A stretch of 64,000 nucleotides of DNA from Sphingomonadales bacterium (lineage in GTDB: Bacteria; Pseudomonadota; Alphaproteobacteria; Sphingomonadales; Sphingomonadaceae), in the NCBI GenBank assembly GCA_027490095.1, contig JAIXYT010000005.1:1-64000 (forward strand), written 5' to 3'. A program made the translations under genes and the position numbers. The notes beneath the pieces are model-generated. The model saw only the letters and a list, made by a program, of their open reading frames with translations, was not told the DNA's origin and did not search any database. Below are positions 57,450 through 64,000 of this stretch, piece after piece. How positions within the stretch are numbered: the first letter of the stretch is position 1; the number at the start of each line of letters is the position of its first letter.

Positions 57450-58444
57450 TCCGCGCCCTGTTGTTGCTGCTGATCGGCCTGCTGGCCGGCCCGGTGGCGG
57501 CCGACGAGTTCAAGCCCGCCTATCTGCAGATCAGCCAGACAGGTCCAGCCAGCTATGACGTGCTGTGGAAGGTGCCTGCGCTCGACGAGCAGACGACGCT
57601 GAAGCTGAAGCCCGTCTTTCCGCCGGGTACGCGGGAGGTGACACCCCGCCGGGGCGCCTATGCCAACGGCGCCACCGTGCTGCGCTGGAAGATCGAGGTG
57701 CCCGGCGGGCTTGAGGGCAAGCCGATTGCCTTCGAGGGGCTGTCGCTGACGCGCACCGACGTGCTGGTCCGCCTGGCCCGGGCGGACGGAACCGAGCAGC
57801 TGGAACGGCTGAACCCGACGGCGCCGACGTTCGTGGCCGTCGCCAGCCCCGGCCCGTTCGAGGTGATCACCAGCTACACCTGGCTCGGCATCGAGCATAT
57901 CCTGCTTGGCATCGATCACTTGCTGTTCGTGGCGGCGTTGGTGATGCTGGTGCAGGGCGTGCGGCAGCTGCTGCTGACCATCACCGCCTTCACCGTCGCG
58001 CACTCGATCACCCTGGCGCTTGCAACGCTTGGCATCCTGGATGTGCCCGGCCCGCCGGTGGAGGCCATCATCGCGCTGTCGATCCTGTTCGTTGCGCTGG
58101 AGATCCTGCGCAGGGAGCAGGGCCATCCGAGCCTTGCGTCCGAAAAGCCCTGGCTCGTCGCCTTCTCGTTCGGGCTGCTGCACGGGCTCGGCTTTGCAGG
58201 CGCGCTGGCCGAAGTGGGGCTCCCGGAAAACAGCATTCCGCTGGCGCTGCTGTTCTTCAACGTCGGAGTCGAAATCGGGCAGCTGCTGTTCGTGGCCCTT
58301 TTGCTGGGGGCTGCGGCCCTGGTGCGCAGGCTCGCAGGCGGGCCGGTTGATCGCCGGCTTGCCGTCACGCTGCCGGCCTATGCCATCGGCGGCATCGCGA
58401 GTTTCTGGGTGATCGAGCGGGTGATGGCCTTCCCGGTGGGGTAG
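57446..58444 (+). CDS. HupE/UreJ family membrane protein
   Basis: 332 residues: a signal peptide (LLLLLIGLLAGPVAA), a periplasmic beta-rich domain at about 20-130 (KPAYLQISQTGPASYDVLWKVPALDE), and a C-terminal six-helix domain with the HupE motifs WLGIEHILLGIDHLLFVAALVML, HSITLALATLG, FGLLHGLGFAGALAEVGLPE and FFNVGVEIGQLL. HupE/UreJ proteins are nickel or cobalt transporters, and His/Asp/Glu in the first helix of this domain would bind metal. The long periplasmic domain marks the HupE_2 subgroup, whose substrate is unproven. The GTG start overlaps the PpiC stop. Confidence 0.9.
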   Translation: MIRALLLLLIGLLAGPVAADEFKPAYLQISQTGPASYDVLWKVPALDEQTTLKLKPVFPPGTREVTPRRGAYANGATVLRWKIEVPGGLEGKPIAFEGLSLTRTDVLVRLARADGTEQLERLNPTAPTFVAVASPGPFEVITSYTWLGIEHILLGIDHLLFVAALVMLVQGVRQLLLTITAFTVAHSITLALATLGILDVPGPPVEAIIALSILFVALEILRREQGHPSLASEKPWLVAFSFGLLHGLGFAGALAEVGLPENSIPLALLFFNVGVEIGQLLFVALLLGAAALVRRLAGGPVDRRLAVTLPAYAIGGIASFWVIERVMAFPVG

Positions 58445-58460
58445 CGGGTTCGAGCGGCCA

Positions 58461-59924
58461 TCAGTGCCTCTTGGGCGAAAGGCCCAGGTGGGCCGGGAAG
58501 TTGGGGGGCTGCGAAAGGGCGGCGGCAAGGGCGTTCCCGGCAAAGTGGGGCGGCACCATTTCGGCCGCGAGCTTGATCACCTTGTCCTGCAGGCGCCCGA
58601 CGATCTCGGGATTGCGGTCTGCGAGGTTGGTCTTCTCGGACGGATCGGTCTTCAGGTCGAACAGCTCGATTCTGGGCGGCAGCGTGCTGGTCCAGACGAG
58701 CTTCCAGTCGCCTTCGCGGATGGAGCCGGTCGTCGGTTCGATGTTGGGGATGATCTGGGTTCGGGGCGCGGCCGCGCCCTCGGCAATGGCCGGCCAGAGG
58801 TTCATCCCGTCGAGCGGCCCGTGCGGGGCAGGCGCGGCGCCGGCGAGGGCGGCGAGCGTGGGCAGCATGTCGACCACATGGAAGGGGCCGGTCACATCGG
58901 CGGGCCTCAGCTGGCCGGGCCAGCTGAGGATGGCATCCACGCGGACGCCACCTTCGTAAACGGTTCCCTTGCCTTCGCGCAGGATGCCGTTGCTGGCCGG
59001 GAGGTCTCCGCCGACTTCGCCTTCGCCGACGAACATCTTGTCGCGCGTGCCGCCGTTGTCGGAGTGGAACACGACAAGCGTGTCCTTGAGCATGCCGCGG
59101 GCCTTCAGCGCCTTCAGGACCAGGCCGACCTGATGGTCCATTGCGCTGACCATGGCGGCATAGGCGCGGCGGTTCTGATCCTCGATGTGGGCGTAACGGT
59201 CGAGCCAGGGCTGGGGCGCCTGGAGCGGTGTGTGGGGCGCGGTGAAGGCGAGGTAGAGGAACAGCGGCACCTGGCGGTCGTGGGCCGCGATCTGGCGGAT
59301 TGCCTCGGCGCCGAAGAGTTCGGTGTCGTAGCCCTGCTCGTCGATGGGCTTGTTGTCGCGGAACCAGTCCTTCACGCCGTGCGAGCTGTGCGCGAAGTGG
59401 TCGATCTCGCCGATCAGGGCGCCATAGAAGCTGTCGAAGCCGCGCTGGCGGGGCCAGAACTTCTCGTCGGCGTGGCCGAGATGCCATTTGCCGACCAGGC
59501 TGGTGCGGTAGCCGGCGGATTTCAGAAGGGCCGGGAGGGTCTGCTCGGCGGGATCGAGGCCGTAGCTGGCGCCCGACGGGATGACGCCCATCTGCAGGCC
59601 GTAGCGCATCGGATAGCGGCCCGTCATCAGCGCGGCCCGGGTGGGGGTGCAAAGCGGCTGGGTGTAGAATTCCCGCAGGCGAACGCCGCCGGCGGCAAGC
59701 GCATCGATGTTGGGCGTGGCGATGTCGGAGCCGCGGTGGCCGAGGTCGGCGAAGCCCAGATCGTCGGCCAGGATGTAGAGGATGTGGGGTCGGGCCCTGG
59801 GTGCCCTTGCCATTGCGGTCCCGGCCCCGAGGGAGGCGATGGCGGCTGCGAAGGCGCCCGCCTGGAGGACATCACGGCGGCTGGAGCCGGACGCCGTTTC
59901 GGCGGGGTTGGCGTCCTGTTCCAT
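58461..59924 (-). CDS. Sulfatase with Tat signal and C-T-P-T-R active site
   Basis: 487 residues. A twin-arginine signal (SSRRDVLQAGAFAAAIA, Arg16-Arg17) predicts export folded to the periplasm. Metal-binding DDLGFADLG, catalytic Cys92 in PLCTPTRAALMTGRYP (canonical C-x-P-x-R for formylglycine), GKWHLGH, TAPHTP, FHSDNGG and KGTVYEGGVRVDAILSWPG complete the active site. The ATG at 59924 has AGGGAG eight bases upstream and is preferred over 59942. The substrate is not known. Convergent with HupE, 16 bases apart. The TetR gene is divergent. Confidence 0.93.
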   Translation of the reverse strand: MEQDANPAETASGSSRRDVLQAGAFAAAIASLGAGTAMARAPRARPHILYILADDLGFADLGHRGSDIATPNIDALAAGGVRLREFYTQPLCTPTRAALMTGRYPMRYGLQMGVIPSGASYGLDPAEQTLPALLKSAGYRTSLVGKWHLGHADEKFWPRQRGFDSFYGALIGEIDHFAHSSHGVKDWFRDNKPIDEQGYDTELFGAEAIRQIAAHDRQVPLFLYLAFTAPHTPLQAPQPWLDRYAHIEDQNRRAYAAMVSAMDHQVGLVLKALKARGMLKDTLVVFHSDNGGTRDKMFVGEGEVGGDLPASNGILREGKGTVYEGGVRVDAILSWPGQLRPADVTGPFHVVDMLPTLAALAGAAPAPHGPLDGMNLWPAIAEGAAAPRTQIIPNIEPTTGSIREGDWKLVWTSTLPPRIELFDLKTDPSEKTNLADRNPEIVGRLQDKVIKLAAEMVPPHFAGNALAAALSQPPNFPAHLGLSPKRH

Positions 59925-59963
59925 CGGCTTGGCTCCCTGCATGCGTCTTGGCGCAAGTTTTGA

Positions 59964-60057
59964 TGACTAAACGGTCAATAAGGTGGCTCAATTTGGGTGT
60001 CAACGGCCAACTCGCTCTTGCAAGAGCTGACGCCATGTGGAAATGAATCTGACCGTT
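59964..60057. promoter_or_regulatory. Operator-like repeats between the sulfatase and TetR genes
   Basis: TGACTAAACGGTCA at 59964-59977 has inverted TGAC/GTCA ends. Its half AACGGTCA (59970-59977) recurs inverted as TGACCGTT at 60050-60057. Between them is the 14-bp perfect palindrome GCTCTTGCAAGAGC at 60014-60027. The arrangement fits binding of the divergent TetR regulator at one or both sites. Confidence 0.6.
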
Positions 60058-60124
60058 CAGTCGCAGTGCTGCGAAAGCTGTCTCCCAAAGGCGGATCCGG
60101 ATCGATCGAGAATGGCAGTTGCGC

Positions 60125-60787
60125 ATGCCCATCGTTGAGGTTGGCCGCCGCGAAGCGCGGAAGGCCTCCACGCGCGAGGCCCTGCTGAAGGCCGGGCAAA
60201 GCTTGTTCGCGCGCATGCCGGTGGATGCCGTTTCGATCGATGCGGTGGTCCTGGAGGCCGGAGTGGCCAAGGGCAGCTTCTACAACCACTTCGCCGACCG
60301 GCAGGCGCTGGTGGAGGCTGTCGTTGCCGACATCCGTGCGGCCCTGCACGAGGATGTGGCGCAGGCGAACGCAGGCATAGCAGACCCGGCGCGGCGCATT
60401 GCGCGCGCGGTCTGCCTGTTCTTCCGCTACGCCATCGAGAAGCCGGAGGGCGCGGCTGCGCTTGCGCGGATCCATGGAACCCACATTTCCACTGCGTCGC
60501 CCTACAACCAGCCGCTGGTCGCCGACCTGAGCGAAGGCCTTTCAACCGGACGGCTTCCCATTCCGACGCTCGATTGCGGTGTGGTGCTGGTGATCGGCGT
60601 GGTGCAGGCCGGCATGCAGAGCATGTTGGCGGAGCCGGTGCCGGGATTTGCGGTCGTCAAGGCGCAGCAGCTGACGACGTTGATCCTGCGCGCGCTGGGG
60701 GTCGAGAGCGGGGAGGCCGACCGCATCGGCGCCCAGTCGGCCGAACAGATCGTCCGGGCTGGCCTTTCGACCGACCTGCCGGCCTGA
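60125..60787 (+). CDS. TetR-family transcriptional regulator
   Basis: 220 residues. The N-terminal HTH covers about 10-60: RREARKASTREALLKAGQSLFARMPVDAVSIDAVVLEAGVAKGSFYNHFADRQALVEAVV, here matching the TetR_N pattern with GVAKGSFYNHF as recognition region. The C-terminal ligand domain is all-helical (ARRIARAVCLFFRYAIEKPEGAAALARIHG, VVLVIGVVQAGMQSML). The ATG at 60125 is used; a TTG six bases earlier is possible. It is divergent from the sulfatase gene over a 200-base gap full of inverted repeats, so it is the likely repressor of the sulfatase. Confidence 0.9.
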   Translation: MPIVEVGRREARKASTREALLKAGQSLFARMPVDAVSIDAVVLEAGVAKGSFYNHFADRQALVEAVVADIRAALHEDVAQANAGIADPARRIARAVCLFFRYAIEKPEGAAALARIHGTHISTASPYNQPLVADLSEGLSTGRLPIPTLDCGVVLVIGVVQAGMQSMLAEPVPGFAVVKAQQLTTLILRALGVESGEADRIGAQSAEQIVRAGLSTDLPA

Positions 60788-60872
60788 TCGGCGCGCAGGT
60801 CGGTCAGGAAACGGCTTGCCTGCGCCCGCTGCGGGGCCGGACCGTGCAGGTCCGGCCGCCAGTGTCAGACAG

Positions 60873-61397
60873 TCAGGCCTTGGCGGTGCACTTGGCCGTC
60901 GCCATCATCCCGACATTGAGGTCGAGCGTGTCGCCCTTGCCCTGGATGGTGGTCTGGCCGTTCGAGTATTTGAAACCCGAGGCGACCGGTTCGCCCTGAA
61001 GTTCGGTGTTCTGCCCGCCGCGCACCAGGACGGCGATGCCCTGTTCGGGGAAGAAGCGCACTTCGACCGTCTCGCCATTGTCGCAGCTGAAGCTGGTGCG
61101 GGTCTGCGGGGTGGCGGGCATGCCGGCCGTAGCGGCAGCCGCCTCGGCTTCGGCGCGCTGGGCAGGCGTCGTCTGGTCGGTCGGTCGGGCTGTCGCCGAA
61201 CCATAGGGCTGGCCGTCGGCCCTGGTGTCGAGCGGAACCGAGGGGATCGCCTGCGGTTGGGCCGCCGGCGGGGGCGGCGCGGTTTCGGCGTTGCTGCCGC
61301 GGCCCCACTGGGGCGCCTGTGTTTCGGGCTTGGCGGGCGGGGTGCACCCCGCCAGAAGCATGGCAATCGCAATCGTTCCAGGCACTGCTGCTCGCAT
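60873..61397 (-). CDS. MliC-like lipoprotein
   Basis: 174 residues with lipobox MLLAGC (Cys18). A Pro/Ala-rich linker at about 19-95 is followed by an MliC/PliC domain: SFSCDNGETVEVRFFPEQGIAVLVRGGQNTELQGEPVASG, then KYSNGQTTIQGKGDTLDLNV and the closing ATAKCTAK. The two Cys of the domain should form the family disulfide. MliC proteins inhibit c-type lysozyme; whether this one does is inferred from the fold. It is convergent with TetR, 85 bases apart, and lies downstream of mutL on the same strand. Confidence 0.82.
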   Translation of the reverse strand: MRAAVPGTIAIAMLLAGCTPPAKPETQAPQWGRGSNAETAPPPPAAQPQAIPSVPLDTRADGQPYGSATARPTDQTTPAQRAEAEAAAATAGMPATPQTRTSFSCDNGETVEVRFFPEQGIAVLVRGGQNTELQGEPVASGFKYSNGQTTIQGKGDTLDLNVGMMATAKCTAKA

Positions 61398-61473
61398 CGG
61401 ATTCTCTCCCTTGATCGTGCGGGCAAGATGCGTCCGCGGGGCTGGCGGGTCAACCGGCACCGGGCCCGCGCCC

Positions 61474-63285
61474 TCAGCGCCGATGGAACAGGGTTTCGAG
61501 GTCGGCCTTGGTGAGGCGCAGGAAGGTGGGGCGGCCATGGTTGCAGGTCGCGCTGGCAGGGACCGCCTCCATTTGCCGGAGCAGCGCATTCATTTCGGCA
61601 AGCGCGAGGCTGCGGCCGGCGCGGACGCTGCCATGGCAGGCGATCGTCGCCGCAATCGACTCCAGCCGTGCCGAAAGGGCGCGGGGGCCATCGCCTTCGG
61701 CGAGCTCGTCGGCGAGATCCTGCAGCAGGGGCTTGAGCGCCGGAGTCCCGAGTGCTGCGGGGACTGCGCGGACCAGAAGTGCGTCCGGGCCGAAGCGCTC
61801 CACCTCGAGCCCGAGGTCCGCAAGCTGGGGGGCAGCCGCCTCGATGCAGTCGCAGGCGAGGCTGTCGAGCGCGACCACTTCGGGCACGAGCAGTGGCTGG
61901 CTGATGGGTGGGCCCCCGGCGCGGCCGCGCATGGTCTCCAGCACCAGCCGCTCGTGGGCTGCATGCTGGTCGACGAGGATCAGCGCGTCTGCCGTTTCGG
62001 CGACGATATAGGTGTTGGCGATCTGGCCCCGCGCGACCCCGAGGGAGAAGCCTGTCCCTGCCCGGGCCGGGGCCGGCTCCGGCGCCCATGCGAGGCTGTC
62101 GGACGGGCGGCCGGCAGGCGCCCAGCTGGCCAGCGCTTCGGACATGGCGGGCGCAGGGGCAGGGACGCTGCCTTCCAATGCATGGGGAAGCGGCAGGGGA
62201 GCGGAAAGGCCGGGTTGCGGGGCGGGCGCCGCAAAGGCGGCGGCGAGTGATTGGCTGGCGGCAGCGACGGGGCGAATGCCGGCAGCTTCGAGGGCCCCGC
62301 GCACCGCCGAGACCAGGCTGCCGCGAATGCGGGCGGGTTCGCGGAAGCGCACCTCGGTCTTGGCCGGGTGGACGTTCACATCGACGTCGGCCGGGGGGAG
62401 CTGAAGGAACAGCGCTGCGAGAGCGTGGCGCCCGGCGGGCAGGCGTTCGGCATAGGCGCCGCGGAGCGCGCCGACGAGCAGCCGGTCGCGCACCGGCCGG
62501 CCATTGACGAACAGATATTGGTGTTCGGATGTGGCGCGGCTGGCAGCCGGGAGGCCGGCGAGGCCGCCTATCACCAGGTCCGCGCGGGCGAAGTCGACGG
62601 GCACCATGTCGGCGCCGTCGGGCAGAAGCGCCTGGACGCGCCGGGCGAGGCCGGTCACCCGCTCGCCTTCGACAAGGTGCGCCGGCTCTGGTGCGACGTC
62701 GATGAGGCGGCGGCCGTCGACGAGGAGGCGGACGCCGACGGCGGGGTGGGCCATGGCGAGGCGGCGAACAACATCCGCAATGGCTGCGATTTCCGTGCGC
62801 GGCGCTTTCAGGAACTTGGCCCGGGCGGGGACCCGTTCGAACAGGCCCTCGACCGTGATGCGGGTGCCCGGCGGGACGCCTGCCGGGCCGTCGTAGAGCC
62901 ATGTGCCGGCATCGAGCTGCAGGCGCCAGCCGCTGTCGGCGCTGGCAGGGCGACTTTCGAGCGTGAAGCGGGCAACCGATGCGATCGCCGGAAGGGCCTC
63001 GCCCCGGAAGCCGAAGCTGGCGATGTCGAGAAGATCCTCGCCGGGAAGCTTGGAGGTGGCATGTCGTTCGAGGGCAAGGCGCATTTCGGCCGGGTCCATG
63101 CCGCAGCCGTCGTCGGTGACCTGAAGGCGCCGGGTGCCATCGCCTGTCACCTGCACCTCGATGCGCCGTGCACCGGCATCGAGGCTGTTTTCCACCAGCT
63201 CCTTGACCACGCTGGCGGGGCGCTCAACGACCTCGCCGGCCGCAATCCGGTCGACGAGGTGGCTGGGAAGGCGGCGGATGGGCAT
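61474..63285 (-). CDS. mutL: DNA mismatch repair protein MutL (endonuclease type)
   Basis: 603 residues. N-terminal GHKL ATPase: IRRLPSHLVDRIAAGEVVERP, VKELVENSLDAGA, VTDDGCGMD, FGFRGEALPAIASV and the GTRITVEGLFERVPARAKFL loop. The C-terminal domain holds the endonuclease metal motif D-Q-H-A-x2-E-x4-E (LVDQHAAHERLVLE) and CNHGRPTFLRL. This nicking MutL fits organisms without MutH, as expected in alphaproteobacteria. ATG at 63285 (MPIRRLPSHLV) is the family start. Confidence 0.97.
   Translation of the reverse strand: MPIRRLPSHLVDRIAAGEVVERPASVVKELVENSLDAGARRIEVQVTGDGTRRLQVTDDGCGMDPAEMRLALERHATSKLPGEDLLDIASFGFRGEALPAIASVARFTLESRPASADSGWRLQLDAGTWLYDGPAGVPPGTRITVEGLFERVPARAKFLKAPRTEIAAIADVVRRLAMAHPAVGVRLLVDGRRLIDVAPEPAHLVEGERVTGLARRVQALLPDGADMVPVDFARADLVIGGLAGLPAASRATSEHQYLFVNGRPVRDRLLVGALRGAYAERLPAGRHALAALFLQLPPADVDVNVHPAKTEVRFREPARIRGSLVSAVRGALEAAGIRPVAAASQSLAAAFAAPAPQPGLSAPLPLPHALEGSVPAPAPAMSEALASWAPAGRPSDSLAWAPEPAPARAGTGFSLGVARGQIANTYIVAETADALILVDQHAAHERLVLETMRGRAGGPPISQPLLVPEVVALDSLACDCIEAAAPQLADLGLEVERFGPDALLVRAVPAALGTPALKPLLQDLADELAEGDGPRALSARLESIAATIACHGSVRAGRSLALAEMNALLRQMEAVPASATCNHGRPTFLRLTKADLETLFHRR

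Positions 63286-64000
<715 letters not shown>

Overview
The window is high-GC DNA from an alphaproteobacterium, most likely Sphingomonadales (inference). The pointers are the hemE / PPDK-regulator junction, DUF1491 and Usg proteins, HspQ, a large TonB-dependent receptor, Tat-exported sulfatases and paired DUF3604 proteins. There is no phage, IS element or CRISPR array. Most of the window is dense, often overlapping operons on both strands.

Layout. 1-3.3 kb: rho (cut by the window edge), a small membrane protein, hemJ and hemE run leftward from a 400-bp gap that has the hallmarks of a chromosome replication origin. 3.3-10 kb: ppsR, maf, aroE and coaE run rightward with overlapping start/stop codons. 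They are followed by a SpoIIAA-like protein, dnaQ, a long-form hpf, ptsN, a thioesterase, a DUF1491 protein and a SleB-like hydrolase. 10-19 kb: a 3-hydroxyacyl-CoA dehydrogenase lacking its usual hydratase half, nadA, a Phd/PIN toxin-antitoxin pair, an unfamiliar membrane protein of lower GC, a prolyl oligopeptidase overlapping nadC, an MFS transporter and a zeta-class GST. 19-31 kb: a TonB receptor, hspQ, tRNA-Ser(CGA), a sulfatase with a C-T-A-G-R active site, small membrane proteins, and a leftward operon (TVP38/FAD-reductase fusion, NupC, CDP-alcohol transferase, DUF1499, Crp-like regulator). 31-37.5 kb: aceA and a divergent RamB-type regulator with three palindromes between them, then usg, DUF962, an aminotransferase/RidA pair and an ABA4-like protein. 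37.5-42 kb: three secreted or outer-membrane proteins of unknown role, divergent from a regulator that carries two LuxR-type HTHs and a catalytically dead alpha/beta-hydrolase domain. 42-51 kb: a rearranged kdp potassium operon, F-B-(small protein)-(outer-membrane protein)-A-C-D-E. 51.6-61 kb: tRNA-Gly(CCC), two DUF3604 paralogues around a Crp-like regulator, PpiC, HupE, a sulfatase and a TetR regulator. 61-64 kb: an MliC-like lipoprotein, mutL and the start of mreB.

How genes work together. The origin-flanking genes are housekeeping. aceA with its RamB-type regulator and the fatty-acid dehydrogenase suggest growth on acetate or fatty acids. nadA and nadC serve NAD synthesis. Kdp gives high-affinity K+ uptake. 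The two sulfatases, DUF3604 proteins and TonB receptor fit scavenging of sulfated or other polymeric substrates, but no substrate can be read from the sequence. The best candidates for undescribed biology are the pseudo-hydrolase regulator with its three-gene envelope locus (37.8-42.1 kb), the DUF3604/PpiC/HupE cluster (51.9-58.4 kb), and the kdp operon carrying an embedded outer-membrane protein.
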